From Marivita sp. GX14005 (GTDB lineage: Bacteria > Pseudomonadota > Alphaproteobacteria > Rhodobacterales > Rhodobacteraceae): a DNA stretch of 64,000 nt. Shown piece by piece: positions 42,876 through 52,550 of the stretch; the first letter of the stretch is position 1; each line of letters starts with the position of its first letter. The stretch covers positions 186,001-250,000 of the forward strand of contig NZ_JAMCCQ010000003.1 in NCBI RefSeq assembly GCF_023370775.1, given 5' to 3'. Under the pieces are notes generated by a model. That model searched no databases, was not told the origin of the DNA, and worked only from the letters and a program-made list of their open reading frames with translations. The translations under genes and the position numbers were made by a program.

Positions 42876-44687
42876 ATGGCACAGGCTCTCAACGACATCA
42901 TCAAACGCGTCACCGAACGGGTGCAGGAACGCTCCGAAGCGTCACGCGGCACCTATATGGAGCGGATGCGCATGGCCGCCGAAGACGGACCGCGCCGCGC
43001 CCATCTGACCTGCGGCAACCAGGCCCACGCCTATGCCGCCGCCGGCGAGGATCAGCACAAACTCGCGACCGAGCGCGCGCCGAATATCGGCATCGTCACG
43101 GCCTATAACGATATGCTCTCCGCCCATCAGCCTTTCGAGCGCTTCCCCGATATCATCCGCGACGCCGCCCGCGCGGCAGGTGGCACCGCGCAGGTGGCAG
43201 GCGGCGTTCCGGCGATGTGCGACGGGGTCACGCAAGGCCAAGTCGGCATGGAGCTTTCGCTTTTCTCGCGCGATGTGATCGCGCTGGCGACGGGCATCGC
43301 GCTGAGCCACAACACCTACGATTCCGCGCTCTATCTCGGCGTATGCGACAAGATCGTGCCGGGGCTGGTGATCGCCGCAGGCACGTTCGGCTATATCCCC
43401 GGCATCTTCCTGCCTGCCGGGCCGATGCCCTCGGGCCTGCCGAACGACGAAAAGGCCAAGGTGCGCCAGCAATTCGCTGCCGGGGAGGTGGACCGCGCCG
43501 CGCTCATGCAGGCCGAGATGGCATCGTATCATAGCCCCGGCACCTGCACCTTCTATGGCACGGCGAACAGCAACCAGATGCTGATGGAGTTCATGGGCCT
43601 GCACCTGCCTGGCGCGTCCTTCGTCAATCCGAACACGCCGATGCGCGACGCGTTGACCGTCGCGGGCACCGAACGCGCGCTTGAGATCACGCAGCTGGGC
43701 AATGATTATCGCCCGGTCTGCGACATCCTCGACGAACGCGCCTTCGTGAACGGCATCGTCGGGCTGATGGCGACGGGCGGCTCGACCAATCTGGTGCTTC
43801 ACCTGCCCGCGATGGCCCGCGCCGCGGGGGTCGAGTTGCGGCTGGAGGATTTCGACGAGATTTCGTCCGTCACGCCGCTTATGGCGAAGGTTTATCCGAA
43901 CGGTCTGGCGGACGTGAACCATTTCCACGCCGCGGGCGGGCTCGGCTTCATGATCGGAGAGTTGCTTAAGGCCGGTCTGTTGCACGAGGAGGTCAAGACG
44001 GTGGCCGGCGACGGCCTCTCGCTTTACACGCAGGAACCGAAACTGGAGGACGGCCGTGTCGTCTACCATCCCGGCGCGGGAGAAACGCAGAACGACAAGA
44101 TCCTGCGCCCGGCTGCCGATCCGTTCCAGAAAACCGGCGGGCTGAAGCAACTGGCGGGCAATTTGGGGCGCGGCATGATGAAAACCTCCGCCGTCGCGCC
44201 CGAGCGGCATGTAATCGAGGCGAAAGCCCGGATCTTCAACGATCAGGCGGATGTCAAAACCGCGTTCAAGAATGGCGAGTTCACCGAGGATACGGTCGTC
44301 GTCGTGCGCTTTCAGGGGCCAAGCTCGAACGGGATGCCGGAGCTTCATTCGCTCACCCCGACGCTTGCGGTCTTGCAGGATCGCGGGTTGAAGGTCGCGC
44401 TCGTCACCGACGGGCGCATGTCGGGCGCGTCGGGCAAGGTGCCCTCGGCGATCCATGTCAGCCCGGAAGCGGCCAAGGGCGGCCCGCTGGCGAAACTGCG
44501 TGACGGCGATCTGGTGCGGGTCGATGCGGTTCAGGGCACGCTCGATTGCCTTGAGGAGGAGTTCGACAGCCGCGCGGCGGTCGAGCCCGATCTGGCGCAG
44601 AACGGCCACGGCGTCGGGCGCGAGCTCTTCGCCGCGTTCCGCGCCAATGTCGGGCTGGCCGAGACCGGCGCCGGCGTCGTTGTCTGA
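42876..44687 (+). CDS. edd: 6-phosphogluconate dehydratase
   Basis: A 603-residue Fe-S dehydratase of the IlvD/Edd family that makes 2-keto-3-deoxy-6-phosphogluconate, the first committed Entner-Doudoroff step. Cluster cysteines lie in [25 protein letters not shown] and [31 protein letters not shown] and [20 protein letters not shown] are typical of the family. GGAGG precedes the ATG. It is followed after 12 bp by eda. Confidence 0.96.
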   Translation: MAQALNDIIKRVTERVQERSEASRGTYMERMRMAAEDGPRRAHLTCGNQAHAYAAAGEDQHKLATERAPNIGIVTAYNDMLSAHQPFERFPDIIRDAARAAGGTAQVAGGVPAMCDGVTQGQVGMELSLFSRDVIALATGIALSHNTYDSALYLGVCDKIVPGLVIAAGTFGYIPGIFLPAGPMPSGLPNDEKAKVRQQFAAGEVDRAALMQAEMASYHSPGTCTFYGTANSNQMLMEFMGLHLPGASFVNPNTPMRDALTVAGTERALEITQLGNDYRPVCDILDERAFVNGIVGLMATGGSTNLVLHLPAMARAAGVELRLEDFDEISSVTPLMAKVYPNGLADVNHFHAAGGLGFMIGELLKAGLLHEEVKTVAGDGLSLYTQEPKLEDGRVVYHPGAGETQNDKILRPAADPFQKTGGLKQLAGNLGRGMMKTSAVAPERHVIEAKARIFNDQADVKTAFKNGEFTEDTVVVVRFQGPSSNGMPELHSLTPTLAVLQDRGLKVALVTDGRMSGASGKVPSAIHVSPEAAKGGPLAKLRDGDLVRVDAVQGTLDCLEEEFDSRAAVEPDLAQNGHGVGRELFAAFRANVGLAETGAGVVV

Positions 44688-44699
44688 GGAATTCCCGCG

Positions 44700-45341
44700 A
44701 TGACCCCTGAAAAGATGAGCGAAAAGACCGAAGAGCTCTGCCGGCTCGCGCCGATCATACCGGTTCTGGTGGTGGATGATGCGCGCCATGCCCGGCCTCT
44801 GGCCGAAGCGCTGGTGGCTGGCGGCTTGCCCGTCCTCGAAGTGACGCTTCGCACACCCGCCGCACTCGACGCGATCCGCGAGATGGCGGGCGTTGACGGC
44901 GGCGTGGTCGGTGCCGGCACGTTGCTCACGCCGGAGGATGTCCGGGCGGCCAAGGAGGCCGGCGCGCGGTTCGGTGTCTCCCCCGGCGCGACGGACAGGC
45001 TGTTGACGGCCTGCGAAAACGCCGATCTGCCGCTCTTGCCGGGCGCGGCGACGGCGAGCGAGGCCTTGGCGCTGCTGGAGCGCGGCTATCGCGTGCAGAA
45101 GTTCTTCCCCGCCGAGGCCAGTGGCGGCGCGCCCGCACTCAAGGCCATCGGCGCGCCGATCCCGCAGGTGCGCTTTTGCCCGACGGGCGGCGTTTCATTG
45201 GCGAATGCGTCGGACTACCTGTCCCTGCCGAACGTGCTGTGCGCCGGCGGCAGCTGGGTCGCGCCAAAAGATCTGGTGCAGCGCGGCGACTGGTCGGGCA
45301 TCGAAGCGCTCGCCAAGGAGGCAAGCGCCCTGTCGCGCTGA
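44700..45341 (+). CDS. eda: 2-keto-3-deoxy-6-phosphogluconate aldolase
   Basis: A 213-residue class I aldolase that splits KDPG into pyruvate and glyceraldehyde 3-phosphate. It has PIIPVLVVDDARHARPLAEA, EVTLRTPAALDAIREMAG with the base Glu, and the Schiff-base Lys in RVQKFFPAEASGG. FCPTGGVSLANASDYLSL binds phosphate. Its product is the substrate of the GAPDH genes at 17.8 and 19.2 kb, which share an operator motif with edd. Confidence 0.96.
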   Translation: MTPEKMSEKTEELCRLAPIIPVLVVDDARHARPLAEALVAGGLPVLEVTLRTPAALDAIREMAGVDGGVVGAGTLLTPEDVRAAKEAGARFGVSPGATDRLLTACENADLPLLPGAATASEALALLERGYRVQKFFPAEASGGAPALKAIGAPIPQVRFCPTGGVSLANASDYLSLPNVLCAGGSWVAPKDLVQRGDWSGIEALAKEASALSR

Positions 45342-45412
45342 GCGGAACGCCCTGCCCCGTCATGCTAGGGCTTGGCCGGAGACGCTACAAACGGCACCGC
45401 GTCCGCGAGACC

Positions 45413-45769
45413 CTAGAGCACCCCCTGGAGCGCGGAGAGCAGTTCCACGTCCTGTATCGGCTTGGAGAGGCGGCGGACATCTCGCAGATCGTCGGGAAAG
45501 CCGCCGGTCTCCGCCGAATAGCCGGTCAGGAACACCACCGGCACATTCAGTTCTCGCAGCCTGCGCGCCAGAGGCAGGCTGGTCTCGCCGCGCCCGAGGT
45601 TGACATCGAGCAAAGCGAGCGATGGTCGGTCTTGGCCGAGCGCCTCTTCGGCGGCATCGCTGGTCAGGAACGGGCCGATGACGGAATATCCGTTCTCTTC
45701 CAGCGTCATCTGCAAATCCAATCCGATCAGGGCTTCGTCTTCGAGCAGGAGAATGGACCGCGCCGTCAT
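45413..45769 (-). CDS. single-domain response regulator
   Basis: A 118-residue receiver-only protein. It has the acidic pocket in ILLLEDEALIGLDLQ, the phosphorylated Asp in LALLDVNLGRGE, a Thr in VVFLTGYSAE and Lys in RLSKPI. There is no output domain. Its ATG overlaps the stop of the CheB/CheR/HWE kinase upstream (ATGA), so it is likely the direct phosphate acceptor of that kinase, as in EsiA/PhyR-type and light-sensing alphaproteobacterial systems. Confidence 0.93.
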   Translation of the reverse strand: MTARSILLLEDEALIGLDLQMTLEENGYSVIGPFLTSDAAEEALGQDRPSLALLDVNLGRGETSLPLARRLRELNVPVVFLTGYSAETGGFPDDLRDVRRLSKPIQDVELLSALQGVL

Positions 45770-48700
45770 TCATGCCTCCTTGGAAATGTCAAAACGAACC
45801 TCAAACCTTCCTCAGCGTAATGGACCTGCGCATCTCCATCAAGATCGCTTGCGACCACCTGGTTGAGAACCACGCTGCCGAAGCCGCGCCGTTCGGGCGG
45901 CGCTTCGATTTTCGGGCCGCCCGTTTCGATCCATTCGATCCGCACCGTTTCGCCCGTTTCGGAGACCTTCAGCACGATCCGGCCTTCGGAGTCGGACAGC
46001 GCTCCGTATTTGGCCGAATTGGTCGCAAGTTCATGAAACGCCATGCCCAGCGATTGCGCCTGCGAGGCGGCGATCGGAACATCCGGCCCGTCGATCGTGA
46101 ATGCGGCACCTCCCTCGGGGCGATAGGGGCTGAGTTCGGCTTCGACGAGCGCCGACAGCGGAACGGTGCGCCATTCCTGCGCCGTCAGCAGATCATGCGT
46201 CCGGGCCAGAGCGTTGAGCCGGGACGCAAGACGCTTCTGGTAATCCTCGGGCGAGCTGGCGGTGCGCAGCAGGAGTTTGGAGACCGCATTGATCGTCGCC
46301 AGCGTGTTCTTGACGCGGTGCTGCAACTCGCGCAGCAGGATGGTCTGACGTTCGGATTGCGCCTCGATGCGGTCTATCAGCCGTTTCTGTTCGGTCACTT
46401 CGCGCACACAGGTGCCGACTGCGAAGACCTCGCCATTCGATCGGATCGGATAGAAATCGCATAGCCAATGCCGCTCGACGCCCGGCTGGCTTGCGGTTTC
46501 GCCGCTGATCGGTGTGTCCAGGATCGCCTCGCCCGTGTCAAAGACGTGGCGGTATTTCGGCTCGAGCGTATCGGCGAGATCGGGCAGAAGCTCGCGCAAC
46601 GTCTTGCCTTCGTAATGTTCGGCGGTGATGCCGTTGATTTCAGCCAGATGAGCGTTGATCCTCAACCATCGCAGGTCACGCGACATGAGCGACAGGCCAA
46701 CCGGCGTGGTATCGTAGAGGTTTTCGAGCTCGGCATATTGCCGGGCCATCTGTTCCTCGTGCGCGATAAGCTGGTTTTCACTGCGCTTCCGGTTGGTGAT
46801 ATCGATGAAGGACAGCACGTACCCGTCGATCTGGTTCTGAACGGTGCGATACGGCTTGATGCGCAGAAGAAAGGTCTCGTCCGTCGCCGCGATGTTCAAC
46901 TCCCGTTCGAGCGATTGCAGGGTTTCATCGACGCGCTGCGCATCCTCCTTCAAGCCCGGATAGTCGAAACGCGAGGACAGATCGAAGATCGGGCGCCCGA
47001 TATCGCGTTCGCGGATGCCGAAGATCTCGGTCGTGGCCGGGGTGTAGCTGCGCACGCAAAAGGCGCGATCGAGAAACAACACCGCGATATCGGTCGAATC
47101 GAAAAGGTTCTTGAGATCGGAATTCGCGCGGTGCAGCTGGCGATTGTTTTCCTGCAGCTCGGCATTGACCGTTTCCAGCTCCTCATTGATCGATTGCAGC
47201 TCCTCGCGGCTGGTTTCGAGCTCTTCGTTGGAGCTTTGCAGCTCCTCGTTCATCGACAGCAATTCCTCGTTGGAGCTTTTCAACTCCTGCCCTGATGTCT
47301 CGAACTCCTGCAGGGCGGCAGCCAGCTGTCGGCGCAGGTTGAAATTCTCGACCTCCAGCATGTCGCGATCGATGTCCTGGCGCGCGGTGATCGCCACATC
47401 CACCGATGAGGTATCGACGGCATTCACCTCGTTCAGCGTCAGCAGGAACTGATCGCCATCATGCAAGGTCGGTGCAAGCCGGATGTCGAAGAAGCGCACG
47501 ATCCCGTCATCCTCGACGAGCACGCTGTCGCTGCGCACATTCGCGCCGCTGTCCTTGGCCTCCTTCAACGCCGCGCGGACGGGAACGCGCAACTCGCGTG
47601 CGAGATAGGCATCGATGTCCGTGGACGGCGTTCCGTGCGAGGGCTTGATGAACCGCGCCATCTTTTCGCTGAGATAGATCACCTCGCCATCGCCGGAAAT
47701 CAGCGCGAACGGGGCGGCGTGCTGCCTGAGGAATTCCCGCTCCGCGCTGGCCTCGCGTGAATATTCCGGTGCCGCAATCTGCGCCGAGGCGATCCGCCCG
47801 CCGGTCCATGGGCGCGCGCTGACCCCCTTCTGGGGCAACGGATCGCGCAGCGCCGAATAGCGCGTCTCGGCATCGGGGTTCTTGACAAAGATGCGATGTG
47901 TCTTGTCCAGTGTCCTGAACAGATCGTCCCCTCCCGAAATCCCTTCGGATGGGCCGAGGAACAAGACGCCCTCCGGCTTGAGCGAGAAATGCAGTCTTGG
48001 CATCACGCGGGCCTGCAGATCGCTCGTCATGTAGATCAGCAGATTTCGGCAGGAAATCAGATCGAGACGTGAAAAGGGCGGATCCTGAACGAGGTTATGC
48101 GGCGCGAAAACGCAACATTCGCGCAATGACGGAACGGCGCGGAACTGGCCGTTTTCGGGGGTGAAATACTTGTCGCGCAGATCGCGCGGAATCCGCTCCA
48201 GCGCGGCCGAGGTATAAAGCCCCCCTCGCGCCGCCATGAGCGCGGGCGAGTCGATATCGGTGCCGAAGAGCTGCAGAACCTGCCGGCCCTCGGCACGCTC
48301 CAATTCCTCGTTGAGCAGGATCGCCAGGGAATAGACCTCTTCCCCGGTGGAGCAGCCGGGCACCCAGACGCGGATATTGCGCTGATCGCGCGCGACGATC
48401 TGGCAAAGCACCTTCTCGCGCAACGCTTCGAAGCTGGCGGGATCGCGGAAGAACTGGGTGACGCCGATCAGAAATTCCTGAGCGAGGATGCGGGCCTGCG
48501 CTTCGTCCTCGTCCAGAAGCGCGAGAAACCTGTCGAGATCCGCGATCCGAAGCAACGCCATCCGCCGCTCAATTCGCCGGACCAGCGTTCCGGGCTTGTA
48601 GTCGGAAAAATCGTTGCCCGACACGGCGGCCAGCCGTTCCGTGATGCGTTCGATATTGTTCTTGATCGCGTCTTGAAGCCGGTCGCGCGCAGTGTCGCCC

Positions 48701-49293
48701 TGCAGGGCCGCGCGGTGAGACATGATCTCTTGCAGCCGTTCCACGATCCGTTCGGCCGGCAGGACGAAATCGACAAGCCCGGTGGCGACCGCGCTGTCGG
48801 GCATCCCCGGAAACCGCGCCGAGGCGCTTTCCTGCACCAGCGCGAAGCCGCCCGCCGATTTGACGGCCCGCAAGCCTTCCGCTCCGTCAGAGCCGGAGCC
48901 CGAGAGGACGACGCAATAGGCGTCGCGGCCCCGCGCGTCAGCGAGCGAGGCGAAGAAACTGTCGATGGGTCGGTGCAGATGGCCATCGCCCTCGCGCGGG
49001 GTCAGACGGAAGCGGTCATGCTCGACCGTCAGGGTCATCCCCGGCGGCACCACGTAAACCCTCCCTGCGCGCACATGGTCGCCATCCTCGATCTGCGCCA
49101 CCGGGATATCCGTCTCGGCTTGCAGAAGCTGATCCATCACCGATTTCTGGTCGGGCGCGAAATGCTGCATCACCACATAGCACGCCCCCGAATGACGCGG
49201 GATCGCGGCAGTCAGCGCGCGCAGTGCCTCCAGACCTCCGGCAGAGGCTCCGATACCGACAATGGGAATGACGCTATCCGCCGAATCTCTCAT
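45766..49293 (-). CDS. CheB-CheR-PAS-HWE hybrid histidine kinase
   Basis: A 1175-residue cytoplasmic sensor. The order is a CheB methylesterase domain (residues 8-190; Ser in GASAGG, His in MQHFAP, Asp in GSGSDGAEG), a CheR methyltransferase domain (about 205-470; VWVPGCSTGEEVYSLAILL), and a coiled coil of NEEL repeats (about 644-728). PAS modules follow (FDSTDIAVLFLDRAFCVRSY and later), and then an HWE kinase (from about 985; ELQHRVKNTLATINAVSKLL, FHELATNSAKYGALS). The ATG at 49293 has AAGGA upstream and starts right before CheB; longer starts lack support. It is coupled to a receiver-only regulator. No flagellar genes are nearby. Confidence 0.9.
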   Translation of the reverse strand: MRDSADSVIPIVGIGASAGGLEALRALTAAIPRHSGACYVVMQHFAPDQKSVMDQLLQAETDIPVAQIEDGDHVRAGRVYVVPPGMTLTVEHDRFRLTPREGDGHLHRPIDSFFASLADARGRDAYCVVLSGSGSDGAEGLRAVKSAGGFALVQESASARFPGMPDSAVATGLVDFVLPAERIVERLQEIMSHRAALQGDTARDRLQDAIKNNIERITERLAAVSGNDFSDYKPGTLVRRIERRMALLRIADLDRFLALLDEDEAQARILAQEFLIGVTQFFRDPASFEALREKVLCQIVARDQRNIRVWVPGCSTGEEVYSLAILLNEELERAEGRQVLQLFGTDIDSPALMAARGGLYTSAALERIPRDLRDKYFTPENGQFRAVPSLRECCVFAPHNLVQDPPFSRLDLISCRNLLIYMTSDLQARVMPRLHFSLKPEGVLFLGPSEGISGGDDLFRTLDKTHRIFVKNPDAETRYSALRDPLPQKGVSARPWTGGRIASAQIAAPEYSREASAEREFLRQHAAPFALISGDGEVIYLSEKMARFIKPSHGTPSTDIDAYLARELRVPVRAALKEAKDSGANVRSDSVLVEDDGIVRFFDIRLAPTLHDGDQFLLTLNEVNAVDTSSVDVAITARQDIDRDMLEVENFNLRRQLAAALQEFETSGQELKSSNEELLSMNEELQSSNEELETSREELQSINEELETVNAELQENNRQLHRANSDLKNLFDSTDIAVLFLDRAFCVRSYTPATTEIFGIRERDIGRPIFDLSSRFDYPGLKEDAQRVDETLQSLERELNIAATDETFLLRIKPYRTVQNQIDGYVLSFIDITNRKRSENQLIAHEEQMARQYAELENLYDTTPVGLSLMSRDLRWLRINAHLAEINGITAEHYEGKTLRELLPDLADTLEPKYRHVFDTGEAILDTPISGETASQPGVERHWLCDFYPIRSNGEVFAVGTCVREVTEQKRLIDRIEAQSERQTILLRELQHRVKNTLATINAVSKLLLRTASSPEDYQKRLASRLNALARTHDLLTAQEWRTVPLSALVEAELSPYRPEGGAAFTIDGPDVPIAASQAQSLGMAFHELATNSAKYGALSDSEGRIVLKVSETGETVRIEWIETGGPKIEAPPERRGFGSVVLNQVVASDLDGDAQVHYAEEGLRFVLTFPRRHE

Positions 49294-49373
49294 CACATCG
49301 GTGTCCTTGTTCAACAGCCTGTGCAGCCGGAATGTCATGGCAGTGACGTAGAATCTATATCCACTTGCGCGGT

Positions 49374-50423
49374 TCAGTCGATAAGGAATTCGCCTTTTGC
49401 GGGCGGACCGCTGGATTGCCGGATGATGAGTTCCGGCGCGCAATCGATGCCCGGGACAGGCTCCGCACCGGGAGCGGTGATCATCGCGGCAAGCAGCTGC
49501 CCGGCCTTGCGGCCGATGCGACGAGCCGGCAACCGAACCGTTGTCAGCGCGGGTTCGATCTCGGACGCGCCTTTGAAATCGCCGATTCCGACGATGGAAA
49601 TATCGCCCGGAACGTCCAGCCCGCTGGCCTGCGCGGCATAGAGCGCGCCCATCGCGAGAATGTCATTGCCGCAGATCAACACGGTTGGTCTTTGGGTGCC
49701 GGCGAAAAGGCGCGTGGCGTCCTCTTTCGACTCGGAAATGCTGTAAACGGTCGTCAGCTGCCAGGGTTCGGGAACGGCGATACCGGCCGCCGCCAGAGTC
49801 GCGTAGACGATATCGCGCCGCGCAAGCGCGCGGTCGTTGCCGTCGGTCGGGGGAAACATGCACGCCACACGCGCATGACCGAGCGCGATCACATGCTCCG
49901 CAATCATCCGTCCGGCCTCTTCGTTATCAGCGCCGATGGACGGGTAGCGCGCGCCTGCGGCGTAGTTCCACATCAACACACACGGGATTTGCTGGCTGTC
50001 GATCAACTGGAACACCGCCGCGTCATGGTCGAGCCCGGTCAGCACCACGCCATCGACCCGGTGTTCGAGGAACTTGCGCAGGATCGCGTATTCGCGCTCC
50101 AGATCATAGCCATGCGAGGCCAGAAGGATGGTGAACCCCTGCTCGGCCACCGTATCCGAGAAGGCCTGCACGACCTCGGCGAAGATCGCATGATCGAGCG
50201 TCGGGATCAGAACGCCGATGGTCGCAGAGCGAATCCCATGGATCGTCTGCGCGGCGCGATTGCGGATATAGCCGGTCTTCCGAACCGCCGACTCGATGCG
50301 CTTGCGGGTCGCGGGTTTGAGCAATTCGGGATGGTTGAAATAGCGAGATACAGTCGATGCAGAAACGCGCGCTGCCTTTGCAACAGCGATGATATCGGCT
50401 TTTTTCGACTTGAATTCAGGCAT
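49374..50423 (-). CDS. sauR: LacI-family regulator, probable SauR
   Basis: A 349-residue LacI/GalR-type repressor. The N-terminal helix-turn-helix (ADIIAVAKAARVSASTVSRY, FNHPELLKPATRKRIESAVR) is followed by a periplasmic-binding-like ligand domain (IGVLIPTLDHAIFAEVVQAF ... CGNDILAMGALYAAQASGLD). It is divergent from a transporter-dehydrogenase-ligase cluster. In Cupriavidus necator the sulfoacetate cluster is headed by a LacI-type SauR, so the same role is proposed here. This name rests on context. Confidence 0.8.
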   Translation of the reverse strand: MPEFKSKKADIIAVAKAARVSASTVSRYFNHPELLKPATRKRIESAVRKTGYIRNRAAQTIHGIRSATIGVLIPTLDHAIFAEVVQAFSDTVAEQGFTILLASHGYDLEREYAILRKFLEHRVDGVVLTGLDHDAAVFQLIDSQQIPCVLMWNYAAGARYPSIGADNEEAGRMIAEHVIALGHARVACMFPPTDGNDRALARRDIVYATLAAAGIAVPEPWQLTTVYSISESKEDATRLFAGTQRPTVLICGNDILAMGALYAAQASGLDVPGDISIVGIGDFKGASEIEPALTTVRLPARRIGRKAGQLLAAMITAPGAEPVPGIDCAPELIIRQSSGPPAKGEFLID

Positions 50424-50447
50424 TTGGAACCCGTTTCGACAAAATTT

Positions 50448-50475
50448 ATGAAAACATTTGCAATACTATTTTCAT
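50448..50475. promoter_or_regulatory. dyad in the regulator-transporter divergent promoter
   Basis: ATGAAAA (50448-50454) and TTTTCAT (50469-50475) form a spaced dyad in the AT-rich 98-bp gap between the LacI gene and tctA. It is a candidate operator, but the 14-base spacer is longer than usual for LacI proteins. Confidence 0.35.
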
Positions 50476-50521
50476 GACTTAGCGTAACTGTTCAAGCCTG
50501 AGTTCGGGAGGCATGGGCGAG

Positions 50522-52051
50522 ATGGATTTTCTGTTCTACATGGGCGACGTCTTCAGCCCGATCAATTTCGGGCTCTTGATGCTGGGAACGATCGGCGGCC
50601 TGATCCTCGGGGCGACACCCGGTCTTTCGCCGACGATGGCGGTGGCGCTGCTCATTCCGTTCACGTTCCAACTCGAGCCGCAGCAAGGCCTGATCCTGCT
50701 CGGCGCGGCCTATACCTCGACCGTCGCGGGCGGCGCGGTCAGTGCGATCCTGCTCAAGATTCCCGGCGCGCCGGCAAATATCGCCACGACGCTCGACGGC
50801 CATACGATGGCGCTGAAGGGCGAAGGCGCAAAGGCGCTGCAACTGTCCTTCCTCGCTTCGGCCATCGGCGGGGTGTTCGGCGTGCTGCTGCTGATCTTCC
50901 TCACCCCGGTGCTGGCGCAATGGGCGCTGGCCTTCGGGCCGTCGCATCTGTTCTGGCTCGCGATCCTCGGGGTGACGGTGATCGGCACGCTCGATTCCAG
51001 CTCGGTCGTGAAGGGTCTGCTTTCGGGCTGTATCGGACTCTGGCTCGCGACCATCGGCTTTGACGACATCATGGGAGCGCAGCGGTTCATCTTTCACCCG
51101 GCGGTCAGCGGCGGGATCAACGTCATTCCCGCGCTGATCGGGCTTTTCGCCATTCCACAGGTCATCACGATGTTCACCAAGGGCCGCTCCAGCGACGATG
51201 CGGAGGTGATCGGCGTCAAGAAACATCCCATCCGCCTTGCCGTTCTCGAAGTGCTCAAGCGCCGCACGGCGCTGGCGATCGGAACGATCACCGGCTCCGT
51301 CATCGGCCTGATCCCCGGCGTCGGCGGGCAGATCGCGGGGCTTGTCGCCTATGACCAGTCGCGCAAGGCCAGCCGCGAAAGCGCGAAATTCGGCACCGGG
51401 CACAGCGAAGGCGTGATCGCGGCGGAAAGCGCCAATAACGCGATGGTCGGGCCGTCGCTGGTGCCGCTTCTGACGCTCTCGATCCCCGGCTCGCCGACGG
51501 CGGCGGTGCTGCTGGGCGGGCTGCTGATCCACGGCATCTTCCCCGGCCCCGATCTGTTCATGAACTATCCGCAGGTCGCCTGGACTTTCATCGACTCGAT
51601 GCTGATCGGGCAAATTCTGATGTGCATCTTCGGGCTCTATGTCGCCGGCCTTGCCGCCAGCGTCGCGCGGGTGCCGCATGGCGTGATGGCGGCGGTCGTG
51701 CTGGGCCTTGCGGTCTTCGGCAGCTACTCGGTGCAGAACTCGATGGGCGATGTCTATGTCATGGCCTCGCTCGGCCTTGCGATGTATTTCCTCGAACGCT
51801 TCGGCTTCTCGGCAGCCCCGCTCGTGCTCGGCCTGATCCTAGGCCCGATCGCGGAAGCGAACTTCATCCAGGGTTCGATGATCGCCGACGCCACCATCGG
51901 AAAGACGGCCTATTTCTTCACCGGATGGCTCAACTGGCTGCTGATCGGGATCGTTCTGGCCTCTGTGGGCTACTCCATCTGGATGGAGTTGATGCACCGC
52001 CGCTACACCACGAAGGACGACGCCGTCGCCAAGGAGGAAGCCCTGTCATGA
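50522..52051 (+). CDS. tctA: tripartite tricarboxylate-type transporter, large membrane subunit
   Basis: A 509-residue TctA-family permease with about eleven or twelve membrane helices. The family motif GLILGATPGLSPTMAVALLI lies in the first 45 residues, with PGAPANIATTLDGHTMA and SIPGSPTAAVLLGGLLIHG further on. The ATG at 50522 has GGGAGG at about ten bases; an ATG three codons earlier is too close to it. In other bacteria sulfoacetate uptake uses an MFS protein (SauU) or a three-part transporter, and this cluster would be of the latter type. Confidence 0.92.
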   Translation: MDFLFYMGDVFSPINFGLLMLGTIGGLILGATPGLSPTMAVALLIPFTFQLEPQQGLILLGAAYTSTVAGGAVSAILLKIPGAPANIATTLDGHTMALKGEGAKALQLSFLASAIGGVFGVLLLIFLTPVLAQWALAFGPSHLFWLAILGVTVIGTLDSSSVVKGLLSGCIGLWLATIGFDDIMGAQRFIFHPAVSGGINVIPALIGLFAIPQVITMFTKGRSSDDAEVIGVKKHPIRLAVLEVLKRRTALAIGTITGSVIGLIPGVGGQIAGLVAYDQSRKASRESAKFGTGHSEGVIAAESANNAMVGPSLVPLLTLSIPGSPTAAVLLGGLLIHGIFPGPDLFMNYPQVAWTFIDSMLIGQILMCIFGLYVAGLAASVARVPHGVMAAVVLGLAVFGSYSVQNSMGDVYVMASLGLAMYFLERFGFSAAPLVLGLILGPIAEANFIQGSMIADATIGKTAYFFTGWLNWLLIGIVLASVGYSIWMELMHRRYTTKDDAVAKEEALS

Positions 52052-52512
52052 CCGACCTGCCGCGCAGCCAGCATATCGTCGCCTCGGGCCTCGTTGCCGC
52101 CATCGGCATCGCCATCGCCTGGGTCAGCTTCACCCAGGAACCCGCGCAGGCTTTCGTCTTTCCGCGCCTCATATCCTCGATTTTCGCCGTGCTCGCGGTC
52201 TGGACCTTCGGCAAGGCACTGATGGGCAAGACGAAGGTCGGCAACGGGATCAGCGCGGCGTCGATGCGCAAGATGCTGCCGGGGCTGATCGTGGCCATCG
52301 TCTATGTCTTCTGGGCGGCGAAGTTCCTCGGCTTCTACACCGCCACGGCAATTGCTTTTTTCGTACTGCTATCGCTCTATGATCCGGCGCCGCATACGGC
52401 GGCGAAAAGCTGGATCAAGCGCATCGCCATCACCGCCGGGTTCATGGCGGTGATGTATGGTCTCTTCGCGCTTTTGCTGAACGTGTTCACACCGCGAGAG
52501 ATCCTTTTCTGA
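52048..52512 (+). CDS. tctB: tripartite tricarboxylate-type transporter, small membrane subunit
   Basis: A 154-residue TctB-family protein with four membrane helices (IVASGLVAAIGIAIAWVSF, FPRLISSIFAVLAVWTFG, MLPGLIVAIVYVFWAAKFLG, AGFMAVMYGLFALLLNVFTP). Its ATG overlaps the tctA stop (ATGA). Small TctB subunits are divergent, so the call is based mainly on the A-B-C order and topology. Confidence 0.85.
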   Translation: MTDLPRSQHIVASGLVAAIGIAIAWVSFTQEPAQAFVFPRLISSIFAVLAVWTFGKALMGKTKVGNGISAASMRKMLPGLIVAIVYVFWAAKFLGFYTATAIAFFVLLSLYDPAPHTAAKSWIKRIAITAGFMAVMYGLFALLLNVFTPREILF

Positions 52513-52550
52513 ATCGCAACAGCGACAGGCTCAACCCAAGGGAGGACAAG

